Shown here: positions 1 through 6,390 of the stretch, one piece after another
Position numbering within the stretch: the first letter of the stretch is position 1
Layout: the number at the start of each line of letters is the position of its first letter
Source: Desulfonatronospira sp.
GTDB lineage: Bacteria > Desulfobacterota > Desulfovibrionia > Desulfovibrionales > Desulfonatronovibrionaceae
NCBI GenBank assembly: GCA_007127015.1
Contig: SLAE01000108.1
Location: 1 to 9,084, forward strand
DNA: 9,084 bases
Reading direction: 5' to 3'
The notes under the pieces: generated by a model
The model's input: only the letters and a program-made list of their open reading frames with translations
Database searches by the model: none
What the model was told of the DNA's origin: nothing
Translations under genes and position numbers: made by a program

Positions 1-2525
1 ATCTCCTTGGCCAGAGGAGTTTCAACATGCTGCTGCAGATATCTGCGCAATGGCCTGGCTCCATAAACCGGGTCATAAGCTTCTCTGGCAATAAAGTCCC
101 TGGCCTGTTCGCTTAATTGTACGGTAATCTTTCTTTCTTCGAGCCGATAGCGGATCTGCTGCAGCAACAGCTCGATTATCTGTTTGATCTCTTCCACCAG
201 CAAAGGCTTGAACAAGACTATCTCATCCAGGCGATTCAGGAACTCAGGCCGGAAATGAGCTTTGACCGTGTTCATGACCTGCCCCTGAACCTCTTCTTTT
301 AAATGTCCTTCAGGCGTAATACCTTCCAGGAGGTATTGCGAGCCAAGATTTGAAGTCATGATTATCACTGTATTCTTGAAGTCGATGGTTCGGCCGTGAC
401 TGTCGGTCAAACGTCCGTCATCCATAATCTGCAGAAGTACATTAAAAACATCGGCATGAGCCTTTTCCACCTCGTCAAACAGGATAACGCTGTACGGCTT
501 GCGTCGAACCGCCTCGGTAAGCTGTCCTCCTTCATCGTATCCCACATAGCCGGGAGGCGCGCCGATCATTCTGGCTACAGTGTGTTTTTCCATGTATTCG
601 GACATGTCCAGACGAATCATGTTGTCCACGGTATCAAAGAGATTAAGGGTCAGGGTTTTGGACAGCTCGGTCTTGCCTACACCCGTAGGTCCCAGAAAAA
701 GAAAGGAGCCTATGGGACGCTGTGGATCCTTAAGCCCTGATCTGGCCCGGAGAACCGCGTCAGATACCGCATCAACCGCCTTGTCCTGACCTATGACCCT
801 TTCATGCAGAATTTCGCCCAGCTTAAGGAGTTTCTCCCTTTCTCCTTCCATAAGTCTGGTCACGGGAATACCTGTCCATTTAGAGACAATCTCGGCCACG
901 TCATCGGGTCCGACCTCTTCCCTGAGCAAAGTGTCTCCGCCTTCACCTGAAAGCACGGCTTCCTTTTCCTCCAGTTCGCGTTCAAGCTGGTTAAGCTTTC
1001 CATACCTGAGTTCAGCAGCCTTGTTTAGATCGTAAGCGCGTTCGGCATTTTCAATTTCATGCTTGGTTCGCTCAATCTCTTCCTTGATGTTCCGCAGAGA
1101 ATTTATGGATTCCTTTTCCAGTTCCCAGCGGCTTTTTAGACCAGTCTGCTCTTCCTTGAGATCCGCAAGTTCCTTTTTAAGCTTATCCAGTCTCTCCCTG
1201 GAAGCTTCGTCCTTTTCGCGCTTCAAGGCTTCCTGTTCAATCTCAAGCTGCATGATCTTACGATTTATCTCATCAAGCTCTGTAGGCAGAGAATCTATTT
1301 CGCTTCTTATTTTGGCCGCTGCTTCATCGATGAGGTCAATAGCTTTATCAGGAAGAAAACGGTCTGAGATGTACCTGTGCGACAGTGTGGCGGCAGACAC
1401 CAGGGACGCGTCACTGATGCGTACTCCGTGATGAACCTCAAATCTTTCCCTTAGGCCCCTCAATATGGAGATCGTATCCTCAACACTCGGCTCATCTACG
1501 ATCACTGGCTGGAATCTGCGCTCAAGAGCTGGATCTTTTTCAATATTCTTGCGATATTCATCAATAGTGGTCGCTCCAACACAATGAAGCTCACCGCGGG
1601 CGAGCATGGGTTTCAAAAGGTTGCCGGCATCCATGGCTCCTTCCGCCTTTCCGGCTCCGACAATGGTATGAATTTCATCAATGAACAGCAAAATCCTGCC
1701 TTCTGACTGCTGCACCTCTTTTAGTACCGCTTTAAGCCTTTCTTCAAACTCGCCTCTGTATTTTGCTCCCGCGATCAGCGCTCCCATATCCAGAGCGAAA
1801 ATGGTCTTGTCCTTTAACCCTTCCGGGACATCCCGATTTAGAATTCTTTGAGCCAGTCCCTCGGCAATAGCTGTTTTGCCTACACCCGCTTCACCAATAA
1901 GTACTGGATTATTCTTGGTTCTCCTGGACAAAATCCTGATGCAGCGCCGGATCTCACTGTCCCTTCCGATAACAGGATCGAGCTTGCCCTCTTTGGCCTC
2001 CTCCACAAGATCCCTGCCGTATTTTTTAAGCGCCTCGTAGGTTTCTTCCGGAGATGAAGATGTAACCCGCTGGTGACCACGCACTTCGGTCAATGCAGAT
2101 AGAACCCTGTCCTTATCAACCTTGAATTCAGCTATGACTCTGCCTGTCCCGGTGGACGGAGATTCGTCCAGAATGCACAGAATAATGTGTTCAATGCTTA
2201 CGTATTCATCCTGCATGTTTTTGGCCAGATCCTGGGCATTGATCAGCAGCTTGTTCAACCTCTGGGTCACAAATATCTGTCCTGGCTGGGTTCCGGGGCC
2301 GCTGACCCGGGGCATCTTTTCCAGCTGCCTTTCCAGGGCAGTACTCAGTGACTGGCTGTCATATCCGGCCTGTTGCAGCAATCTTGAAGCCAGTCCCTGG
2401 TCCTGCTCGAGCAGGGCCTTGAACAGATGTTCGACGTCCACCTGCTGATGCCCCAGTCGCAAGGCAATATTCTGCGCCGCGGATATGGCCTCCTGGGATT
2501 TTTGGGTAAACCTGCTTATATCCAT
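1..2525 (-). CDS. clpB: ATP-dependent disaggregase ClpB (Hsp100), C-terminus cut by window edge
   Basis: ClpB is a cytosolic hexameric AAA+ chaperone that works with DnaK/DnaJ to pull polypeptides out of aggregates. Translating the minus strand gives about 841 residues open to the left edge; family members are about 860, so only ~20 are missing. The order is: Clp N-domain (1-145); AAA-1 with Walker A GEAGVGKT (211-218), Walker B LLFIDEIHT and pore loop AKYRGEFEER; a charged coiled-coil middle domain (about 410-530) that marks ClpB rather than ClpA or ClpX; AAA-2 with Walker A GPTGVGKT (612-619), Walker B VILFDEVEKAH and pore motif GYVGYDEGG; and a C-terminal domain containing YGARPLRR. Arginine-finger contexts ALERRF and FRPEFLNRLDE are intact. 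The start ATG at 2525 is preceded by CAGGAGAG with a 7-nt spacer. It lies 22 nt after cbpM, so it is probably the last known gene of the cbpA-cbpM-clpB operon. All catalytic residues look functional. Confidence 0.97.
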   Translation of the reverse strand, partial: MDISRFTQKSQEAISAAQNIALRLGHQQVDVEHLFKALLEQDQGLASRLLQQAGYDSQSLSTALERQLEKMPRVSGPGTQPGQIFVTQRLNKLLINAQDLAKNMQDEYVSIEHIILCILDESPSTGTGRVIAEFKVDKDRVLSALTEVRGHQRVTSSSPEETYEALKKYGRDLVEEAKEGKLDPVIGRDSEIRRCIRILSRRTKNNPVLIGEAGVGKTAIAEGLAQRILNRDVPEGLKDKTIFALDMGALIAGAKYRGEFEERLKAVLKEVQQSEGRILLFIDEIHTIVGAGKAEGAMDAGNLLKPMLARGELHCVGATTIDEYRKNIEKDPALERRFQPVIVDEPSVEDTISILRGLRERFEVHHGVRISDASLVSAATLSHRYISDRFLPDKAIDLIDEAAAKIRSEIDSLPTELDEINRKIMQLEIEQEALKREKDEASRERLDKLKKELADLKEEQTGLKSRWELEKESINSLRNIKEEIERTKHEIENAERAYDLNKAAELRYGKLNQLERELEEKEAVLSGEGGDTLLREEVGPDDVAEIVSKWTGIPVTRLMEGEREKLLKLGEILHERVIGQDKAVDAVSDAVLRARSGLKDPQRPIGSFLFLGPTGVGKTELSKTLTLNLFDTVDNMIRLDMSEYMEKHTVARMIGAPPGYVGYDEGGQLTEAVRRKPYSVILFDEVEKAHADVFNVLLQIMDDGRLTDSHGRTIDFKNTVIIMTSNLGSQYLLEGITPEGHLKEEVQGQVMNTVKAHFRPEFLNRLDEIVLFKPLLVEEIKQIIELLLQQIRYRLEERKITVQLSEQARDFIAREAYDPVYGARPLRRYLQQHVETPLAKE

Positions 2526-2547
2526 AATTATTCTCTCCTGATTGTTT

Positions 2548-2865
2548 TCATATCAATCTGCGCAGCTGCTGGATCTCTTTATCCTGGCTTTCAATGCGCT
2601 CAAGCAGATCCACAATTATCATTCCTCCAATTGTGGACAGCTCAAAATCTCTGCATATACGCACAAGTTTCTGGACCCTGAAAATTTCCTTTACAGGAAA
2701 ATGATAATTTTCAGAAGAAGTCTGAACTGATTCCACCCAGCCCATTTCCAACAGTTCGCTGAGCATGTATGGATTTATTCCTGTAAGCTGAACGAACTGA
2801 GACCAGTGTATCAGTTTTGATCTGATCAAGGCGCCATTTCTTCGTTTATCAATATAATCGGACAT
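2548..2865 (-). CDS. cbpM: Chaperone modulator CbpM (MerR-like), partner of CbpA
   Basis: This encodes 105 residues resembling CbpM, a small helical protein that in E. coli binds the J-domain of CbpA and blocks its stimulation of DnaK. The body shows a MerR_2-like winged-helix pattern: LIHWSQFVQLTGINPYMLSELLEMGWV (about residues 18-44), an aromatic/acidic turn, then VQKLVRICRDFELSTIGG and a C-terminal amphipathic helix LLERIESQDKEIQQLRRL suited to coiled-coil pairing. An upstream in-frame ATG at 2949 exists, but it would overlap cbpA by 62 nt. The ATG at 2865 has GGGAGG just upstream and gives a normal family length, so I chose it. The gene lies 22 nt from both cbpA and clpB. A short polar extension (about 17 residues, basic) precedes the conserved core. 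DNA binding is not excluded, but the pairing with cbpA makes the anti-J-protein role most likely. Confidence 0.88.
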   Translation of the reverse strand: MSDYIDKRRNGALIRSKLIHWSQFVQLTGINPYMLSELLEMGWVESVQTSSENYHFPVKEIFRVQKLVRICRDFELSTIGGMIIVDLLERIESQDKEIQQLRRLI

Positions 2866-2887
2866 GTTATCCTCCCTGAAATAACCG

Positions 2888-3880
2888 CTACTCCCTGGGG
2901 TTAAAGCTGGAAACTTCGGAAATCTTCGTCCATAATTCCTTTTCTTCATCAGAAAGTTTCCTGGGGGCCTTGATCATTATTCTGACCAATTGATCCCCTT
3001 TGCCGGTCCCCCGGCCAAGCCCCTTGCCTTTAATGCGCATCTTCTGTCCACTGCTGATGCCTGCCGGAATATTCATTTCCACCCCTCCTTCCAGCGTGGG
3101 GACACGAACCTTGGCACCAAGGGCTGCCTCCCAGGGAGCCAGAGGAAGATCATAAATTATATTATTTCCATCTATTTTAAATAGAGGATGCGGAACTATT
3201 TTCACTTTAAGAAAAAGATCGCCCGCTCTGCCTGTTCCGCTGCCTGGTGACCCCTGTCCTGAAAGTCTTATCTTACTTCCATCCTTGATGCCCGCGGGCA
3301 CGTTGACGTTCAGGGTTTTTGTCTGAAAATCGGGCCAGCCGTCAGCACCGATCACCTGTTCCTGCAGGGTTATATTTTTTTTGCCTCCATGATAGGCATC
3401 TTCCAGAGTAAGTTCCAGGGCTGCTTCCACGTCCTGTCCTCTGGCAGAAAACCCGGCTCCGGAAAAAGGGTCTGCTCTGAAACCCCTTGATGTTCTGGCT
3501 CCAGCTTCCCGAAAATCGCCTCTCTGCCGTCCGAAGCCCCCAAAGATTGTCTCAAAGAAATCGCTGAAACCGCCCATGTCAAAGTCTTGTGCGCCTGTAC
3601 TCCGGAAATCAAAACGTACATCCTCATATCCCGGAGGCGGCTTGAAATCCTGGCCATGCTGCCAGCCGGGACCTAAAGCATCATAATGTTTTCTTTTCTC
3701 GGGATCCTTAAGAACCTCATAGGCTTCGTTCACTTCTTTGAATTTATTTTCCGCTGACGGATCGTCCGGATTGAGATCGGGATGATATTTTCTGGCCAGC
3801 TTCTTAAAGGCCTTGCTTATTTCTTCCTGGCTTGCTTTCTTATCCACACCCAGGATTTTATAATAATCCTTGAATTCCAT
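2888..3880 (-). CDS. cbpA: Class II J-domain co-chaperone CbpA
   Basis: The product (330 residues) is a DnaJ-family co-chaperone that stimulates DnaK ATPase and delivers clients. The J-domain is residues 4-69 with the HPD motif at 33-35 (context KYHPDLNP). A Gly/Phe-rich linker (about 70-145, with FGGFGRQRG) follows, then two beta-sandwich client-binding domains (about 148-250 and 251-325) with conserved stretches LNVNVPAGIKDG, GDLFLKVKIVPHPLF, LAPWEAALGAKVRVPTLEG and PAGISSGQKMRIKGKG. There are no CxxCxGxG zinc-finger repeats, so this is CbpA-like rather than DnaJ proper. The upstream in-frame ATG at 3925 would add 15 non-conserved residues. The ATG at 3880 places MEFKDYYKILGV at the N-terminus, as in the family, and has AAGGGAG 9 nt upstream. 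It is the first gene of the operon with cbpM and clpB, so the J-protein, its inhibitor and the disaggregase are probably co-expressed. Confidence 0.95.
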   Translation of the reverse strand: MEFKDYYKILGVDKKASQEEISKAFKKLARKYHPDLNPDDPSAENKFKEVNEAYEVLKDPEKRKHYDALGPGWQHGQDFKPPPGYEDVRFDFRSTGAQDFDMGGFSDFFETIFGGFGRQRGDFREAGARTSRGFRADPFSGAGFSARGQDVEAALELTLEDAYHGGKKNITLQEQVIGADGWPDFQTKTLNVNVPAGIKDGSKIRLSGQGSPGSGTGRAGDLFLKVKIVPHPLFKIDGNNIIYDLPLAPWEAALGAKVRVPTLEGGVEMNIPAGISSGQKMRIKGKGLGRGTGKGDQLVRIMIKAPRKLSDEEKELWTKISEVSSFNPRE

Positions 3881-3925
3881 GACATTAAACTCCCTTGCTG
3901 AGCAAGTTTTGAGAAAATCCGGCAA

Positions 3926-3968
3926 AAAATCTGATTATAGTACTTAAGTCTATAATAAATTTAGTCAA
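3926..3968 (-). promoter_or_regulatory. Promoter region and candidate operator of the cbpA-cbpM-clpB operon
   Basis: On the minus strand a perfect TATAAT (3934-3939) lies 54 nt before the cbpA start, and a TTGACT box is at 3963-3968. They are 23 nt apart, too far for one standard sigma70 promoter, so the -35 assignment is uncertain. The TATAAT is inside a perfect inverted repeat, ATTATAG-N9-CTATAAT (3934-3956), whose spacer holds the palindrome ACTTAAGT. This geometry recalls repressor operators such as CIRCE (9-N9-9), but the sequence is not CIRCE and not the HspR HAIR box. I infer promoter plus binding site for an unidentified regulator; the sigma32 consensus was not seen. Confidence 0.5.
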
Positions 3969-3990
3969 GTTGTGTTTTTCGCCTAAAAAA

Positions 3991-4032
3991 AGTAAAAAAA
4001 ATAGCCGGGGACGACTGTTTTCGACCCCGGCT
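3991..4032 (-). terminator. Rho-independent terminator downstream of thi4
   Basis: In the minus-strand transcript AGCCGGGG pairs with CCCCGGCT (8 bp). An inner CGA/TCG extension follows across an A-A mismatch, and the stem is followed by TA and then a run of eight U. It lies about 26 nt after the thi4 stop codon and before the cbpA promoter, so it separates the thi4 transcript from the chaperone operon. Confidence 0.9.
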
Positions 4033-4057
4033 TCTTAAAAATTCCCTCTAAATTAGT

Positions 4058-4834
4058 TCATCCAAGCCTTTTGATGATTTCCATGGCCACTTTTCTCCCT
4101 GATCTGAGCATTCCTCCAAAGACAGGACCCATTCTAAAGGATCCAAAAGTGGCATTAGCGGACATTCCGCAGACATAAACCCCTGGAAATGCCTCTTTGG
4201 TGTTTTCCAGAGTATGCTGTTCAGCCAATTCAGCCCACATGGACTTTTCCCCCTCAATTTTGCCCGAAGGTGTTTTCAGGCGTACATCCATCTTGCGTTC
4301 AATAACCTTCATGATTTCCACCGGATGCCCTGTAGCTTCGATCACGTAACTGGAACGGATGGTCAACGGATCGACATGCAGGCCCGCGCTTTCCACCGCG
4401 GACCAATTTATTACCAGCCCGTTAACCATGTTTTCGCGAATGAGCACGTCCTCAATACATATAAGATTAAAAAATCTGGCACCGGCTTTGGCTGCTTTTG
4501 AGCCCAGTGTACATACAGCTTCAACTGAATCAGCTGTATAGTATCCCGGCGCGAATTCAACTGAAGAAATTTCAAGTTCATCAAGAATCTCTTTGGCCTC
4601 CTTCTGGACAACTATCTCGTTGAACATCATTCCTCCGCCCCACATACCTCCGCCAGGGGCAAGGCCGCGTTCAAAAACAGCAGTCTTTTTACCAGCCCCG
4701 GCCAGGTAGTAGGCTGCCACCATTCCCGAAGGACCAGCCCCGCAAACAGCAACATCAAGTTCCAGACAATCCAGAAGTTTTTTAGTATAAGCCTCAATAA
4801 TTCCTCTTGAGATGACAATTTCATCCAGACCCAT
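4058..4834 (-). CDS. thi4: Sulfide-dependent thiazole synthase, Thi4 family
   Basis: Thi4 makes the thiazole moiety of thiamine (ADP-thiazole) from NAD and glycine. The 258-residue product is close to archaeal/bacterial Thi4 length. It has an FAD/NAD-type Rossmann start VAVCGAGPSGMVAAYYLA (GAGPSG 32-37), the glycine-rich GGGMWGGGMMFN (61-72), a second nucleotide motif SSYVIEATGHP (161-171), and the C-terminal block VYVCGMSANATFGSFRMGPVFGGML (219-243). In yeast Thi4 a cysteine donates the sulfur in a single-turnover reaction. Here the equivalent position reads GLHVDPLTI, with His153 instead, which is the form known to use free sulfide catalytically. The start ATG is preceded by AAAGGAGAG 5 nt away. 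The upstream TPP riboswitch argues strongly for the thiamine role over the older label ribose-1,5-bisphosphate isomerase. It is a monocistronic unit with a terminator on each side. Confidence 0.95.
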   Translation of the reverse strand: MGLDEIVISRGIIEAYTKKLLDCLELDVAVCGAGPSGMVAAYYLAGAGKKTAVFERGLAPGGGMWGGGMMFNEIVVQKEAKEILDELEISSVEFAPGYYTADSVEAVCTLGSKAAKAGARFFNLICIEDVLIRENMVNGLVINWSAVESAGLHVDPLTIRSSYVIEATGHPVEIMKVIERKMDVRLKTPSGKIEGEKSMWAELAEQHTLENTKEAFPGVYVCGMSANATFGSFRMGPVFGGMLRSGRKVAMEIIKRLG

Positions 4835-4935
4835 GGCAGCTCTCCTTTAATTTTATATTTATTTGATTTTTCGGAACGAAAGGAAGAAGTTTATTAAAAA
4901 CTTTGATCTCCAGCTGGTGCTGCTGCGGGCAGCAC

Positions 4936-4969
4936 AAAAAAAAGGCTGTTTCCTTTTGGGAAACAGCCT
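4936..4969 (-). terminator. Leader terminator of the TPP riboswitch (expression platform)
   Basis: On the minus strand AGGCTGTTTCC and GGAAACAGCCT form a perfect 11-bp stem (4969-4959 with 4953-4943) closed by a 5-nt loop, running directly into eight U. It sits between the TPP aptamer and the thi4 start, about 100 nt before the ATG. Its 5' arm is complementary (11 consecutive pairs, three of them G-U) to GGAAGCGGCUU at 5027-5017, which includes the 3' strand of aptamer helix P1. Terminator and antiterminator are therefore mutually exclusive, consistent with TPP-induced premature termination. Confidence 0.95.
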
Positions 4970-5018
4970 GGATAAATATTATAATGCGCTGCAGTACGCA
5001 TCAATCATTTATACCAAA

Positions 5019-5109
5019 GCCGCTTCCCTACGCCGGCATTATCCGGATCAGGTATGAGGGGTCTTTCGGAAACATCCGAAATCTCAGGCACTAAACCGCC
5101 CCCAGCGAC
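5019..5109 (-). promoter_or_regulatory. TPP riboswitch (THI box) controlling thi4
   Basis: The minus strand contains the conserved thiamine pyrophosphate aptamer. It has GGGGGCGG near the 5' end, CTGAGA (5087-5082), then a P3-type stem TTTCGGA/TCCGAAA, then ACCTGAT (5053-5047), the CCGG-ATAATG-CCGG stem, and the near-invariant GCGTAGGGAA (5033-5024). P1 can be drawn as GUCGCU (5109-5104) with AGCGGC (5024-5019). The aptamer is followed by a perfect intrinsic terminator and then thi4. By family knowledge, TPP binding stabilises P1 and should favour termination, shutting off thiazole synthesis when TPP is plentiful. Confidence 0.97.
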
Positions 5110-5127
5110 ATATTCTCCATAAGATCA

Positions 5128-5156
5128 ATTCTGGAGCATAAAAGAACAATAATCAA
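5128..5156 (-). promoter_or_regulatory. Possible sigma70-type promoter for the TPP riboswitch and thi4
   Basis: On the minus strand TTGATT (5156-5151) and CAGAAT (5133-5128) are separated by 17 nt. A transcript from here would begin around 5121, roughly a dozen nucleotides before the aptamer. The -10 matches the consensus at only four of six positions, so this is the best candidate by position rather than a strong site. Confidence 0.35.
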
Positions 5157-5166
5157 GCAACTCTAT

Positions 5167-5180
5167 CCGGCTCAGGCCGG
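5167..5180. repeat. Small GC inverted repeat between sod and thi4 leader
   Basis: CCGGC-TCAG-GCCGG is a 5-bp perfect stem with a 4-nt loop. About 107 nt after the sod stop it could form a hairpin in the sod transcript. There is no U-run after it on the minus strand, so it is not a standard intrinsic terminator. A weaker AT palindrome, TGTTTTTAAAAACA, lies at 5217-5230. No clear terminator for sod was found; these two elements are the only structure seen in 5157-5286. Confidence 0.3.
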
Positions 5181-5286
5181 GCTGGAAAACATTCGAGACA
5201 TCCGTCTAGAACAATCTGTTTTTAAAAACAAGACAAAAAAGAAGTGGACAAAAACTCCTGGATTAATGTTCATGAAAAAATTGAAA

Positions 5287-5898
5287 TTATGCTTCCAGTT
5301 TTTCGGCCACAAAGTCCCAGTTGACCAGATTGTCCAGCACTGCCTGGACATAGTCCGGTCGACGATTTTGATAATCAAGATAATAGGCATGTTCCCAGAC
5401 GTCTATGGTCAGCAGGGGCTTGTTGTTCCTTGTCAGGGGCATCTCCGCGTTGGGTGTTTTGGTTACCTTGAGCCGATCTCCATCCAGCTCAAGCCATGCC
5501 CATCCGCTTCCGAACTGAGTTGTGGCCGCAGAGAAGAGCTCCTTCTTGCACTCGTCAAAGGAGCCGAAAGCGGTTTCGATTTTTTGCATTAAAGCCTGGG
5601 ACGGCTCTTTTCCCCCTGCCGGATTAAGACAATGCCAGTAAAAGGTGTGGTTCCATACTTGTGCGGCATTATTAAACACTCCGACTTTATCCGGCTGTCT
5701 GAAAGTATCGATTATTAATTCTTCCAGAGGTTTTTGTGCCAGAGGTGTTCCCTTTATAAGCTTGTTCAGATTGTCAACGTAAGTCTGATGATGTTTGCCG
5801 TAATGAAATTCAAGCGTTCTGGCCGAAATTACCGGTTCGAGCGCGTTCTGGGCATAGGGTAGATCAGGAAGAACATGTACTGCATCTTCTTGGCTCAT
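5287..5898 (-). CDS. sodB: Iron superoxide dismutase
   Basis: This cytosolic enzyme converts superoxide into oxygen and hydrogen peroxide. The 203-residue protein spans the full Fe/Mn-SOD fold. The N-terminal helical hairpin contains FHYGKHHQTYVDNLN (ligand His32, gateway Tyr40). NNAAQVWNHTFYW follows (His84), and the C-terminal alpha/beta domain has FGSGWAWL and DVWEHAYYLDYQNRRPDY (ligands Asp166 and His170). The outer-sphere glutamine sits at Gln80 in AAQVWNH, and the equivalent of the Mn-enzyme glutamine is alanine (PNAEMPL, Ala151). This is the iron-type pattern, although metal choice cannot be proven from sequence alone. AGGAGG lies 8 nt before the ATG at 5898. No signal peptide is seen. 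Relative to E. coli SodB there is a roughly six-residue N-terminal extension and a five-residue insertion before the second ligand. It is probably its own transcription unit or read through from the membrane protein upstream; no clear terminator was found on either side. Confidence 0.96.
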   Translation of the reverse strand: MSQEDAVHVLPDLPYAQNALEPVISARTLEFHYGKHHQTYVDNLNKLIKGTPLAQKPLEELIIDTFRQPDKVGVFNNAAQVWNHTFYWHCLNPAGGKEPSQALMQKIETAFGSFDECKKELFSAATTQFGSGWAWLELDGDRLKVTKTPNAEMPLTRNNKPLLTIDVWEHAYYLDYQNRRPDYVQAVLDNLVNWDFVAEKLEA

Positions 5899-5999
5899 TG
5901 CTGAAACCTCCTAATGGTTTTAAGGCTCATAATATTTTTGCGGAAAACTGCCTGCCTTCTGACTCATGAAACAAACATAAAAAAAATAGGCATTGAATA

Positions 6000-6014
6000 T
6001 TGCTTGGCAAGCAA
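6000..6014. repeat. Perfect short palindrome between the membrane protein gene and sod
   Basis: TTGCTTG-G-CAAGCAA is a 7-bp perfect inverted repeat with a single central base, 7 nt after the stop codon of the 122-residue membrane protein gene. In the minus-strand transcript a run of eight U starts about 16 nt further on, with AU-rich sequence between. It could be a poor terminator or a protein-binding site upstream of sod. Neither role is demonstrated by the sequence. Confidence 0.35.
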
Positions 6015-6021
6015 GTTTACT

Positions 6022-6390
6022 TCATTCCAGCTGGTGCCAGCCTTTCTGCTCCCCTCCTACCTGCAGGGCTACATACAGTATGGCTACCCCTGTAAGACTG
6101 CCCAGAGCCTGAATTCCCACTCCAAGCTGCAGATAAAGAAATACAGCGATCACACTTGAAAACAGATATCCCCAGAAGGCCCATTTTTTCCACATGAAAA
6201 GAGCTATACCGAACACTATGTTCAGCACCGCAAGCAAACTCAATCCGGCAAACACCCATTCCGAAGCTCCAGGAAACTCCTCCATCATTATCTCCCTCAA
6301 ATAAACCTGCCTGAATGCTTCAAAGCTGTTTGCCGCGATAATCACGATCAGCCAGAGAGTAAGGAAAATGTGACGCTTTCTTTCCTGCAT
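6022..6390 (-). CDS. Hypothetical four-helix inner membrane protein
   Basis: I do not recognise the family. The 122-residue product is almost entirely hydrophobic, with four predicted membrane helices: about 8-22 (IFLTLWLIVIIAANSF), 46-66, 70-90 and 92-111. A short basic N-terminus (MQERKRH) suggests an N-in, C-in topology. An acidic/amphipathic stretch between helices 1 and 2 (about 24-44, REIMMEEFPGASE) would be periplasmic. A KKW pair follows helix 2 and a short polar tail ends the protein. There are no cysteines and no obvious catalytic or metal motif. The ATG at 6390 has AGGAG 6 nt upstream, supporting a real gene and this start. It points the same way as sod, with 123 nt between them, and diverges from the PPC-domain gene. 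Function is unknown; small four-helix integral proteins of this kind are often accessory or scaffold subunits. Confidence 0.8.
   Translation of the reverse strand: MQERKRHIFLTLWLIVIIAANSFEAFRQVYLREIMMEEFPGASEWVFAGLSLLAVLNIVFGIALFMWKKWAFWGYLFSSVIAVFLYLQLGVGIQALGSLTGVAILYVALQVGGEQKGWHQLE

Noticed and set aside
396..740. Plus-strand open frame of 114 codons, and its neighbours at 580-1035
   Set aside because: These are antisense to the conserved ClpB AAA-2 domain, whose Walker motifs are intact on the minus strand.
1063..1431. Serine-rich plus-strand open frame of 122 codons
   Set aside because: It lies antisense to the ClpB coiled-coil region. Its Ser-rich composition is what the complement of Glu/Lys-rich codons gives, and no family resemblance or ribosome binding site is seen.
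2866..2949. Longer cbpM start giving a 133-residue protein
   Set aside because: It would overlap cbpA by 62 nt and add residues unlike CbpM. The ATG at 2865 has a good Shine-Dalgarno.
3370..3657. Minus-strand open frame of 95 codons inside cbpA
   Set aside because: It is an out-of-frame shadow of the Gly/Phe linker and first client-binding domain of CbpA.
3926..3970. CIRCE, HspR HAIR box or sigma32 promoter upstream of cbpA
   Set aside because: Neither TTAGCACTC/GAGTGCTAA, nor CTTGAGT-N7-ACTCAAG, nor the CTTGAAA/CCCCAT pair is present. Only partial CTTGACT/ACTTAAG similarity with the wrong spacing is seen.
4214..4501. Plus-strand open frame opposite thi4
   Set aside because: It is antisense to conserved Thi4 motifs and has no recognisable protein.
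4058..4834. Annotation as ribose 1,5-bisphosphate isomerase
   Set aside because: The Thi4 motifs and the upstream TPP riboswitch favour thiazole synthase.
5217..5230. Palindrome TGTTTTTAAAAACA as a sod terminator
   Set aside because: The stem is entirely AT-rich apart from one G-C end pair and has no loop, so it would be too weak. It lies 57 nt or more past the stop codon.
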